From the NCBI GenBank assembly GCA_910589415.1, contig OU342631.1:6386001-6450000 (forward strand): a DNA stretch of 64,000 nucleotides, given 5' to 3'. The position numbers were made by a program, and so were the translations under genes. This document shows, piece by piece, positions 32,056-42,348 of the stretch (positions are counted from its first letter, which is position 1; every line of letters starts with the position of its first letter). The DNA comes from Malachius bipustulatus (lineage: Eukaryota; Arthropoda; Insecta; Coleoptera; Melyridae). Under the pieces are notes generated by a model, which searched no databases, was not told the origin of the DNA, and worked only from the letters and a program-made list of their open reading frames with translations.

Positions 32056-33108
32056 TTCTTATATATTCTAATAATAATCAATTACGAAGTGTTACGAGAT
32101 TAGAGTTGAATAAAAATAGTTGTAGAAATACGGTGTTTCCCTGTGCCTTTACAAATTAGTCTACAACATATGTAAAACATTTTGGAATAAAAATCTATTA
32201 GGTATAGGTAGGTACATTATTTTTCATTAAGCTTCCTTACAAAGTTTTTAAAGTATTTGTCGCAAACTTGATTAGTGCGAAGCACAAGAAGTAATTTTTT
32301 TGCAGTGAGACCCTCATAATATGTATGGGAGGTATAATAGGATTGCTGCGTAATCAACTGGGCATTTATACAGTTTGAGCCCAAACAAACAGAACAGTTT
32401 TGGCACGTCAGGTTATACCTATACCGAAATTATTATTTGAAATAAAACACACTGAAAATGCATTTTTTTTTACTGCATTGAAAACTTCTTTTAATGGCCG
32501 TTTCCGTTTAAAATTCTTGATAGGGTGTCAGAGAACAGAGAGAGTTATATAGCCCTCTGCTGGCGCTATTGATAATGAGTAATGACTCTTAATAAAGAAT
32601 TGAAGGGGCAAGTGGAAGGGTGTTATGTTATAAATTGTCTATCAGTTCTGAGATAATTTTTACTTGATGAATAATTATAGCTTTGTTCAAGCGCAACTAC
32701 AACAGAAACACAATAACTGCTCTACAGGAAATTTAACTTGCCTTGAACTGGATGAAGGATTCATGTCCACTTTACATCTAAGTCCCATAATTATTGTACA
32801 TTACATTAATGTACATAAAATTATATCAATGTTATACATACCACCTTTATCACTTAGGTAGTACCTATCTCCCAGACTTTATCTCACTGGAGGATGAAAG
32901 TTTTTGGGGTATGATAGAGGAGGCTTGAAGCACCTTCTTCCACTTGAAAGCTCAAAATTGACAAAATGCTACATAACACCTTTATCCACTAGCCTCTTGT
33001 TTAATAACGATATAAATTCGTATATTTTACCTCTTGTTGTCATATACCGACAGTATCGCAAAATTCCAAAAATATTTGTGATAAATAGTATTTCCGATGC
33101 CAAAATAT
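32056..33108. other. Non-coding stretch
   Basis: No gene or clear element is seen. Short frames at 32664 and 32904 lack coding character. Confidence 0.4.
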
Positions 33109-33131
33109 CCCCCCCCCCCCCCCCCCCCCCC
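33109..33131. repeat. Run of 23 C
   Basis: An uninterrupted poly-C run in otherwise AT-rich DNA. The complementary strand is a poly-G run able to form a quadruplex. Exact length in an assembly is uncertain because such runs are hard to sequence. Confidence 0.9.
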
Positions 33132-33272
33132 GAGAAGCTATTAATCGAGGAGTTTCGGAGTTCAGAAGCATTGAAGATTTTAAATCAAACTGTGCATACT
33201 TTTATCATTTTCAAGTTTTACCAGAGGAACTCAGATTAAATAGATTAAATAATTCGCAGAATGTATCGGTAA

Positions 33273-33751
33273 ACAGGCTGTCCGGAAGTACCTGCTAATT
33301 TCTGAGGAGCATACAGGAGTGGTAAAAAAATTGTCATTAAAAAAATTCTAAAGTGTCCCCAAACTGAGATCCCCAAAAGGGTACCCAGCGATTAACTCTT
33401 TTTGGCTCTAGTTTTTGAACCGACTTCTATAATTCAATGAAATTTTAATATTTAATAGACGCCATAAATAGTCTTTAAGCCATAGCCGGGGTTTTTTAGT
33501 CACAATATTGAAATCAAAACGCAGGTATTTCTGATCCTGATGCAAAGCAACTTGTTCTTTTGAAATATGATCCCCTAGTATTAAAAGTTAGAGCCAAACA
33601 AGTAAATCGCTGGGTATTCCCTTTTGGAGTTCTGGTATCTCCTTTTAGGGACCCTTTAAGTTTTTTTTTATTTATTTATGTAAGGCTTGTTTTTTTTTGA
33701 CCTACCTTGTATGCTCCCGAAAATTAGGAGGTACTTACCGGATACCCTGTA
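33273..33751. repeat. Palindromic element, about 480 bp
   Basis: Left end ACAGGCTGTCCGGAAGTACC, mirrored on the right by GGTACTTACCGGATACCCTGT. Inner landmark CCAAAAGGGTACCCAGCGAT (33374 on) mirrors ATCGCTGGGTATTCCCTTTTGG (33606 on). Non-coding. Ends match the ACAGG/CCTGT theme of the window. Confidence 0.75.
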
Positions 33752-34042
33752 GTGGCAAGAATAAGGAATATGTTAATCTGTAGAAGTAAAAAATAAGTAA
33801 AAACAATGTTGTTGGACGCTAAAATTAGAACAAGCTCTTTTGGTGTTTTTCTCTTTCCAATCACCACTGCCATTTTCATCACTATGGCTGCATATACCTG
33901 CTGCTTGGAAAAAATTAGGGACCCCCAATTAACGAGCCTACTACCTATCTATACTATGATCAGAAGTGAAATTCGCGCGCAAAAAATTAAATGAATAATA
34001 AAAAGAAAATTTGTGGGTCTTTTTCAACATCTACGACGGAAC

Positions 34043-34189
34043 TCAGTGTGAATTTTCTGGATCATGCCGATGAGCTCTAACATGAACGAAATGGTCAGCC
34101 ATGTCTTCAGCAGTGTTTTTCTCTGTCTTTGGCATGAGATCAGTAATAAACATATTATTATGATGAGCAATAGAACCCACGAATTTTCT
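34043..34189 (-). pseudogene. Possible fragment of a Ty3/gypsy-type integrase
   Basis: A 48-codon minus-strand frame reads MPKTEKNTAEDMADHFVHVR, then AHRHDPENSH. The pattern TAE.MAD.FV.HV...H..PE is reminiscent of the integrase core of gypsy-like LTR elements, where it precedes the second catalytic Asp. The match is short and the rest of the element is not seen, so this is tentative. Confidence 0.25.
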
Positions 34190-34939
34190 TTACACTGTGA
34201 TCCATACTGTAAGTAGGTACTAAAAATCTAGTAAAGAGCAAATATCATTCCATTTACATATAGTCTGGTTATTTTTTGCTCGTTTTTCTAAAAATACAAC
34301 TTTATTACTTATTGTACAAACTGGTTTTTCTTGAAACTGAATACGCACTAATCTTATTAAAATGTATTAAAAACTTATTAAAAATGTAATTAATTGTGTT
34401 TTGTTTTACTAATTAGTAACATAAACCTACGCTGTGACGACATAAGCGGACGCATATTTCTGATAACTTCTTTATTTACGCGACGGAGACTCCACAGCTC
34501 CTTAGAAGGCGAGTACCAGGAACCCGTTCTCTCGTTATTGAGTCACTGTTAAGGCGATATTAGGTAACTGTAGCAACACCTATGCTTCGAGTACCTCATG
34601 GATGTTCAAATAACTGTTCGGATATTCAACAATTTGCTAAAATAAAGAATTATAATTGTACCTACTATATCACTACCTGCGTGAATATTATCACCTTCTT
34701 TGGCATCAATCGCCAAATGAGTCTATTTTTTATTAATTGCCGCAATTAAGATTATTTCCGCCATTTAAAAAATTTCTTTAAATTTTAGAGGGTTATCATA
34801 TTATATATGATATACCTATTTAAAGAAATTTAGCAGCTTGGCCCCCTTTGATAGGTACTGTTAATAATTAAAGTAAAAAAAATTAATAGTAAAATACCAT
34901 ACAATTACCTATACCTACATGCATTTTAAATATCAAAAA
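34190..34939. other. Non-coding stretch
   Basis: AT-rich DNA. It contains a short mirrored pair, AAATTTCTTTAAATTTTAG near 34765 and TTTAAAGAAATTTAG near 34818. No gene is seen. Confidence 0.35.
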
Positions 34940-35838
34940 TATACAGAGTGATCCCGGAATGGCGGGCACGGATAAGTACCACTGCATTCACTGCTGTGTC
35001 TTAATTATTCTCTTAAAAAGTCCATTTGCTTTTTTCTTTGGCATGGCTTAGGTAGGTATACTTAAGAAGAGATAAGCAATTTTGTGAAAAAAAGTGACAA
35101 ACAAAAAAATCAAATAGATAAATTTGATAATTATTCAGATCAGTGACCACTCACATTTCACTGCAATTTTTGCTTTGTTCTAGTCCATTTTCCATGTAGT
35201 TTCATTATTTTTTGTAGTTCATTTTTTGTGCAAATGATCTTTAGATTCTATGGGGGCCATAGAGCTCATATAGGGGTTCTGGGGCGGGGAGGGGGAGGTT
35301 TTAAAACTTGCACAGGCGAAAGGATTCTCACTTGTTCTTATTAAGGCTACTCTCAATCTAATGAACCATTCGAGAAGGGTAATGAAAATTTTCCAAAAGC
35401 GTCAAATTGATAATAGACCATGATGATGATTGCAGTTATTGCGAAGCGAATAGCTCCTATGTTGCCTATTTGCATAGACTTCCAGTGGTACTTTGTTACT
35501 TCTAGAGACCCATATACTATCACGTGGGGTTTATGGCATGCCTGAATGCAAGTGGCCGCTAATCTGAATAATTACCACAAATTTTATTTCACTCGAGGAA
35601 TATGTAAAGTTTGAATCCTGTAATTCTGTCACTGACAATAAAAATTTTTAGACAAAAGACCGACAAAAATATAGTAATAGTTATGTGAAATCATGTGTTT
35701 TACCAGTGAAAGTTGTTTAAATTTGCCCTAGGAAAACAACGCCTAGGAAATATTTTTTGTTTTAAATTTACAGTCTGTCCAAACATTCTCTACAACACTC
35801 TGTATGCCGTGTACGCCATCTCAGAATCATCTGTATAC
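34940..35838. repeat. ACAGAGTGATCCCGG element (copy 2)
   Basis: Left end ATACAGAGTGATCCCGGAAT then GGCGGGCACGG; right end CCGTGTACGCCATCTCAGAA then TCATCTGTAT, its degraded mirror. A CACTCTGTATG stretch lies just inside the right end, as the second tip does inside 7624-8213. About 0.9 kb, non-coding. Confidence 0.7.
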
Positions 35839-36113
35839 CTATTACAGCTCTAAATAGCCGATATACCAATACCATACTTACCTATTAGGTACATACTTCT
35901 CCACATGTCTAACGGTCATATAAATTTCAGTTCCATGGCTTTAAAAATTGTGCTATTAGAAAGCCTTCCAAAAATTCAGATAGATTTATAATTTTTTTTT
36001 ACTCTTTTATTTGTTATTTATTACTAATTATTACTATATCAATAATTTTATTCAGTAGCATATGTCTGAAGATGCTACTTTATAAATAGCGAAACACGTG
36101 CAACATTTATAAT

Positions 36114-36172
36114 ATCCATCAGTATGCAGCACCGTGGTATGCAGAGATTCTACAAAGTAAGAGTTCAAAACA
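36114..36172 (+). repeat. Left inverted repeat bracketing the cuticle gene exon 1
   Basis: ATCCATCAGTATGCAG, then a 15-base insert (CACCGTGGTATGCAG, itself a partial duplicate), then AGATTCTACAAAGTAAGAGT and TCAAAACA. The reverse complement of 37587-37630 matches this apart from the insert and one or two bases. Confidence 0.75.
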
Positions 36173-36393
36173 TAAAAACTTTGAAAATGTAAAAAATTTA
36201 ATTATTTTACGCATCTAGGAAACTTAGTTTTTCGTGATCTACAAGTCAGGAGCGATGGACAATAATAATTTGATGTTCTGGAGTGATTTTCTTAAAGTGG
36301 GGGTGTTCCCATTAGCGTATTTTTTTGCACTGAAATAGAGTTGGCGCCATAGGATATCGGATGGTTCGTGCTTGGGTTCCTAACTGCTACTCC

Positions 36394-36402
36394 TTATAAA
36401 TT
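36394..36402 (+). promoter_or_regulatory. Possible TATA box of the cuticle gene
   Basis: TTATAAATT lies 146 bases upstream of the ATG at 36548. A start of transcription about 30 bases further would leave a 5' UTR of roughly 120 bases. AT-rich DNA makes chance matches common, though this one sits in a locally GC-richer segment. Confidence 0.3.
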
Positions 36403-36547
36403 GACATTCTTGGTTACGCCCAACCGCTGAGCATATTACCACGCCGCTATCTATTCTGTGCCCACAGACCCCGGAGCTCCGGACCTCAACTCCGGAAAGT
36501 AGTTGCAGAATCACAGACACCGAGTGTTCGCACGCGACCGTCCAATC

Positions 36548-36577
36548 ATGGATACCGCACTTATTGTTGTTATTGTG
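36548..36577 (+). CDS. Cuticle protein, exon 1 (start of signal peptide)
   Basis: ATG GAT ACC GCA CTT ATT GTT GTT ATT GTG encodes MDTALIVVIV and ends in phase 0 at the donor GTAAGC (36578). The exon is the first half of a signal peptide; the second half (IATILSLVTA) begins exon 2 at 53294, also in phase 0. Together they form a textbook 20-residue signal peptide with cleavage expected after VTA. A tiny first exon that breaks the signal peptide is the usual layout of insect cuticle protein genes, which supports the join across a 16.7-kb intron. Confidence 0.75.
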
Positions 36578-37586
36578 GTAAGCATCTAATTTATTTATAT
36601 ATTTCTATTATTAGTTAATATTTTATTTTTTGCTTGTGAAAAAAATATTTTTATAGACTAGATTATGTGTAGTTAATTAACATAATAATAATTTTTTAAA
36701 GTGAAAAAGGTGGTATTCTGAGGATGAGATGTAATAAAATTAAGTAAAAAATTAAAGTAATAGAAGGTGTAGGTACTATGTTCTCAACATTTTTTATAAA
36801 CCTGGATATGAAAGTGTCGCGCTTGATTGAATTGGCGAAGTTATAATGATGTAATGACTCGGATCTGTGCGGTTCCTCTTTCCTGTATCGCTCGAAATAT
36901 TTTCTTGTAAAATTATTATAATCATCTAAGAAATTAATTTAATTATAATTTATTACTTTAGTTAAGAATTTTTTAAATGGTTACTTATTTGTTAGCAATT
37001 ATATTTAATTTTATTGTACCAATCAAATGATTGACAATTCCAATCATACGTTATTACACCCATTTGATCGAATATCGCTGTTTTCTATCGGATATTTATT
37101 TCGAGGAACGAAAAGAGAATGCAAGTGGATGGATAAATTTATAATTCTATAAAAATAAATATAAGTATGGATAATTCTGCTATGGCTAATATTGCTATGG
37201 CAATGGCTTGATTCCTGGGCACTCTATTACTAAATGTCACAATAATTTTATTATTTGGAAATAATTTGTATGGAAAAAAACTTATAATAGCCCTGCGCTA
37301 AAATTGTTTTTTTTTTACAATAATATTTGTCCTTTTAAAAGGCATTTTGGGTTTTGTTCACTGTTAAATAAAGTTCGATAAATAAAGTTAAATAAAGTTC
37401 GAAAGTACAATATTGTTCGATGGAATTGTCTTAACAAATACCATACTAGGCTTAGATTGTTAGCGAGATATTTTTATGCAGTTTTCTCATACTTACTTTC
37501 ATGTAGACAATTTAACCCCATCGGCAAAAAATATTATTTGAGCTATGTTCTAGATATTTTTTCAACTACCTCTATTTAAAAAAATA

Positions 37587-37630
37587 TGTTTTCAACCCTT
37601 ACTTTGTAGAATCTCTGCATACTGATGGAT
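37587..37630 (-). repeat. Right inverted repeat bracketing the cuticle gene exon 1
   Basis: TGTTTTCAACCCTTACTTTG then TAGAATCTCTGCATACTGAT. Partner of 36114-36172. Immediately after it, GGATGATAAATAAAAC (near 37627) is mirrored by GTTTTATTTATCATCC (near 37674), a 16-base perfect hairpin arm. Confidence 0.75.
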
Positions 37631-37799
37631 GATAAATAAAACAATGACGTTTAAAAATTAGTTTTAACATTAGTGTTTTATTTATCATCCACCTCTATTT
37701 AAATTTCCAATGTAAGTACCTAAGTATTCGAGACCAACTGCTTAAAAATATTCTGCTAAATCTAAGCTCTGATGGTGTTATCCTCAAAAATACTGGCGA

Positions 37800-38351
37800 A
37801 ATACAGGATGATCAGTAACTCGCGCACTTAGATCATGCTGCGGTAAACTTCACTTTTTAAGAGTGGTAAATTTTCTTACTGCAGTGTTGTAAGTTCTTTT
37901 CTTCCAAAGATATGACCATTTCTGTAAAAAAAGGTGGCAACACTGCACTGAACATGTGAATAAGTTCAGGTTAGATGGTATTGTTACTATTTTTATTTCC
38001 ATAGCAACGAAGGCATTTATTCTAAGTTGAGTTTAGGCGGTTGCCAAACTTCAAATTTCGTTCAGATTTAGGTATTTTATCAATTTCCAACATTTTCAAT
38101 TCCTCTGTAAAGAGGTTTTGTGAAAAAAAAAGATGAATTAAATGGTATCCGTTCCAGCCTTACAGTAACCTGAATTTTTCATTGAATTTTTTCACGATTA
38201 TTGAAAAAATTACCTTTAAACTCAGATGAGGGAAACTCTGTAACTTGAAAACCAACCGTTGGATTCATTTTTTTTGCAGAAAATCCCTAATTTTAATGGG
38301 CTCTATATCGCCCTGTATTCGGAGTGCACGAGTTACTGATCACTCTGTATA
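37800..38351 (-). repeat. ACAGGGTGATCA element, copy 2
   Basis: Ends ATACAGGATGATCAGTAACT and AGTTACTGATCACTCTGTAT. It is the same element as 12071-12637 in the opposite orientation, here with both tips. GGCAACACTGCAC-type and CTCTGTAAAGAGGTTTTGTG stretches occur in both. Non-coding. Confidence 0.85.
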
Positions 38352-39487
38352 AATCAATACGTTACAAAATTAAAAATCGAATATATTGAGTTTTATGCAT
38401 GTAATTTTTACTATAGCAATGCGACAATATCCTATGGGTTAGAGTTTCATAAAATCCACGAAATCTAAGAAAGTAAAATAAATAATTAATTATTTGAATA
38501 AAATTATAAATATTAAAATTTTTAAATAGTTCAAAGAAAAATTGCATAAGTGAAGTTAAGTTTAAAATGAAATTTGCATTGCATTAACTTTCATGGCAAA
38601 TATTCTCCAATTACTTATTTTACAAGAGATTTTAATTTTAAAACAATGGAATGAAGTGTTTCTTTTTCCAAGGTTTACACGCAACAAGAAGACGTACCAT
38701 TGTTTTTCTTAAATACTTGACATTTCAGTAAATTCCTATAATTTGATAATTTTATTCAATTAGTGCGTCAAATGCGTGGTTTCTTAAAATAATAATTTGA
38801 AATTAATTTTTTCGCATGCATAGATTACAGCTTAATGATAGTACTTACGAAAACTACTCTTACAACATACAGTCAATTAGTTTTCAACATTATACTTCAA
38901 GCATGTTAGATCTCTTAAAAAAATTGGAAATATATTGGTATAATATGTATATTTTTTTCTACATTATCTATATTACCCACTGCAGAAAGTAACATGCTTG
39001 CTTACATATACCTTCATACGAGTGCATTATACACATTTACTCACTCCATTGCGGGCATGCAGATTTCTGTGACCTTTTTTTTTAAGAACGTAAGCAATGT
39101 AGCAATTCACTTTTATTCTTGGCATGAAAGGTATCAAGTATAAAAATGTTATAAAAGAAATTTTAATGATTTTTAATAAATAGATCATTTATAGTACGAG
39201 TTTCAAAATAGTTTAAAAATTAAAATAGTAAATTAAATTATGAAGGTCTTTAAAACACGCTCGAAAAAGAGCGAGTGTATTTAAGACCCGATATCCACGA
39301 ATATGTACTTTACGATAGTTTTTATTATTGGTACGTTTTAAAATCATAAATTGTCGAATATTTGAATTAGAATTTTCAAATATCTGTCAGTAATTATTAT
39401 TTTATTTGGTAATTTCGGTTAGAACAATAATTAAAAAATAAACGTAAGGCATTGTTGACCGACACACGTTTCTCCGGTTACGTTGAT

Positions 39488-39502
39488 GTTGCCCAGGGTA
39501 AC
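39488..39502. promoter_or_regulatory. X-box-like palindrome inside intron
   Basis: GTTGCCCAGGGTAAC: half sites GTTGCC and GGTAAC with a 3-base spacer, as in RFX X-boxes. There is no gene start beside it. Nearby CTTTAAAACACGCTCG (39250) recurs in reverse as ATTTAAACACGCTCT (39534), suggesting a repeat. Confidence 0.3.
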
Positions 39503-39649
39503 TTTAAAACGTACGCGCATGTTTTAATATTGGATTTAAACACGCTCTAGAGTTTTTTTTTAACTAGGTAAGCATTATACATAGGTTACCAATAATAAAA
39601 AAAATGTTTTCATTATTTAGTTATTATAAATAGTTTACATTATAATTTT

Positions 39650-39725
39650 CATTGAAATGGAAAGTGAAGCGAGTCGATACTCACTGTCACTTTTGTTAGG
39701 ACCTGATATGAAATGAAAATGAGCA
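39650..39725 (+). repeat. 75-bp dispersed direct repeat, copy A
   Basis: CATTGAAATGGAAAGTGAAG then CGAGTCGATACTCACTGTC and the following 35 bases recur at 42275-42348 in the same orientation with only a few differences. Confidence 0.8.
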
Positions 39726-40137
39726 CACAAAATCAAGAAAAACACGGGTGAAAAAAATCATCAGTCGCGTACGTAGATACCCGATATATGACCCCTTTTT
39801 CGCCCAATAACTTCTACGCCCAATACCGCAAAAATGAGCTCATTTTTTCGATATTAATTGATATCTTTGGATCTAAAATAATAATTGAAAAAATCTATGA
39901 TTAGCTAAATAAATGTTAGATTCAATTTACTCAAAAACTATGAGGAATTTCGAATATTCATAAGTACTTATACCTTTTTTTGTAAAAAAAAACTATAGGC
40001 AATCCAACGCTGATAAGTAAGGTCTTGTAAGTTCATGGGCGTAGAAGTTGTTGACTAAAAAAGGGGTCATATACCCTGTTTGTATCTACGCCACTGATAA
40101 ATTTTTTCACTTGTGGTTTTCTGCGTTTTGTGTGCTC
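39720..40137. repeat. Palindromic element, about 420 bp
   Basis: GAGCACACAAAATCAAGAAA at the left is mirrored by TTCTGCGTTTTGTGTGCTC at the right, and ATATGACCCCTTTTTCGCCC mirrors AAAAGGGGTCATATACCCTG. Both arms have the GCGTAGATAC plus CAGT(G/C)GCGTA motif. Non-coding. A further tip, TCACCCTGTATT, lies near 40336. Confidence 0.75.
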
Positions 40138-40550
40138 TAAATTATAACAAATAACTTTTGTTATGAAATTAATAAAATATTGAGAAATGCCCAAGTTGTG
40201 GCGAAATTTGATTTTTTTTCAACACCCCGTATCTTTTTTTCTAATTTTTTCCGGACATATGTTTACGGGAAGTTTTATTCCTTAAAACAGGTCTTCTATA
40301 AAGTGGTGAAGTCGTGCGGAAAAAAAACTGACTCACCCTGTATTATTTAAGTGTTTTCGTTTTCATAATTTTGTAAGAGGTCTCATTTCACACTAATTTA
40401 TTTTAGCTCCCTGGTTCTTTGAGCGGGCATGCAATTTGATTATTTATACCTTAGTACTGCTGAATAAATTTCGTTATCTCTAGCGAAGCGATTAATAAGA
40501 GGTTTCAAGTTTTGGGATTTTAACTTGTTTAAAACAATCAATATACCTAC

Positions 40551-41158
40551 ATGGTGTTTCAAGATATGTGTCGGAAAATGAAAGGTGTGATTCCCTGCCT
40601 CGATCTAGAAAAAAATTCCTATTAACATGTGTCCGCAAATGTACCGTCTACAAAATACAGGGTGTTAAAAAAGTATTTTATTTTTCAGTTTTTTGACGAT
40701 ATCTCAGAAACCGTTCGAGATATAAAGCTGATTTTTTTGCACATCTTGTCATTATTATTTATTTACTTTTTGAGTGCGAACTAAATATTTTTCATGTGGC
40801 AGTGAAACAAATCATAAAATAAAATTATCAAAAACAAGTAGGTAATGTTTTTGTCCACATTATGTAGAAATCATTGGCAGTTTAAAATGGGCTTTCAAAA
40901 TGCAAATTTTGAAAAAAAATAGCTAGCAATAAGAAAGCTGCTAATATCAATGATGAGAACTGTACAAAATATGAAATATGTATTTCAAACGGTTCCTGAG
41001 ATATCTTCAAAAACCTGAAAAAAAAAATTATTTTGAAATAATAGTATCTCGAAAATTGTGGGTTTGTTGAGCCCTGTTTTGGACCCAACTTTTTTCTTAG
41101 AAAGCGCCAAGGAATCACACCTTTCATTTTCCGACACATATGTTTTGAAACACCCTGT
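40551..41158. repeat. ACAGGGTGTTTCAA element, about 610 bp
   Basis: The left end, GGTGTTTCAAGATATGTGTC then GGAAAATGAAAGGTGTGATT, is mirrored by AATCACACCTTTCATTTTCC then GACACATATGTTTTGAAACA and CCCTGTA. A second element begins inside at 40656 (ATACAGGGTGTTAAAAAAG) and shares its body with 8560-9098. A chance minus-strand frame of 120 codons covers the right half. Confidence 0.75.
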
Positions 41159-42274
41159 AAAGTATAAGACCTATTATGTGTATGAGTTACATGGATACGA
41201 ATTTCGTATAGCAGCATGGAATGAGAATTTATAGAAATGTTCAATTCTGAAAAGTCGTTTTTTAGCTAGTATTTTATTTGATTAAAAACTGTGCTTAACT
41301 CCAGGAAATGAATCAACTTTTTCACTTGGACAGGAACAAATAACAAGGTGCGAAATATTTATTATTTTCTCATAATTATTTGTTTTAATAAAATTAGGGA
41401 TTAATGGAAACGTATGTTTTTTCTACAGATTTTGTTTCCATTGCTAGTCTCTAAATTCCCAGTTAACGACACTTCTCTGTAATATTTTATGCAAAAATCA
41501 TACAAATCTGTTGTAAGTTTATGGTATTATCGTGACTAATAAATTTCATGATCATTCCGATTACCTAATATGTACCTAATTCTAAATTAAATCCACTTTT
41601 TCCGAGTCCTCAGACTTTCTTACAGCACTTTTAATATTATTTAATGGGTTCTCTTATTTAATTATTTGTAGTATCCAAGAAAGTATTGACTCATTGTTGA
41701 TTATATCCATTTAATCATCAGTAACAAATGACTGTCAGCAAGCCTTGTTTAATATTCTAAGCATGCTTTGGAAATTTATTAGGGGACAGCAGCAAGCCCT
41801 GGTTAATTTAGTGGAACTCTCGGAAGTATTTTTTTTCCTCATTGTTGTCAGCTTTGTCCAATTTAAAAGTAATAAAAGCTACGTTTATTATTATGCACTT
41901 AAGTGCCTAACAATTTATTTTAGTTTTAACTAGATCAATTAAATTATGGTTACATAATCTAGGAAGGTAATAAGATTTTAAGTGTAATAATAATTGTGAT
42001 CAAATTTTATTTTATTTGCTTGGCAACATCGCATTTACTATACGTGTAATAATTGATACACATGTTATAGGATATGAGGTATAATTGCATAGCTTTTCTT
42101 CCAGTGAAAGTATTTCCTTATACCTATATAAAATAAACTATTTTGTCTTGAATTATTGTGAATTACGATTTTCTCATTTCCATCAGACTTAAGTATCTTT
42201 TAAACATGAAGTGAATAAATCGATTAAATAACGATTATGAATTGATGAAGAATTTTCTTGAAAACCTTCGGGTT

Positions 42275-42348
42275 CATTGAAATGGAAAGTGAAGCGAGTC
42301 GATACTCACTGTCGCTTTTGTAGGACCTGATAGAAATGAAAATGAGTC
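42275..42348 (+). repeat. 75-bp dispersed direct repeat, copy B
   Basis: CATTGAAATGGAAAGTGAAG then CGAGTCGATACTCACTGTCG; nearly identical to 39650-39725. Confidence 0.8.

Noticed and set aside
31812..32159. 89- and 99-codon frames over the GC-rich repeat
   Set aside because: Open on both strands because stops are rare in GC-rich DNA; no protein pattern.
40882..41244. 120-codon minus-strand frame
   Set aside because: Covers the right half and tip of an inverted-repeat element; AT-driven composition only.
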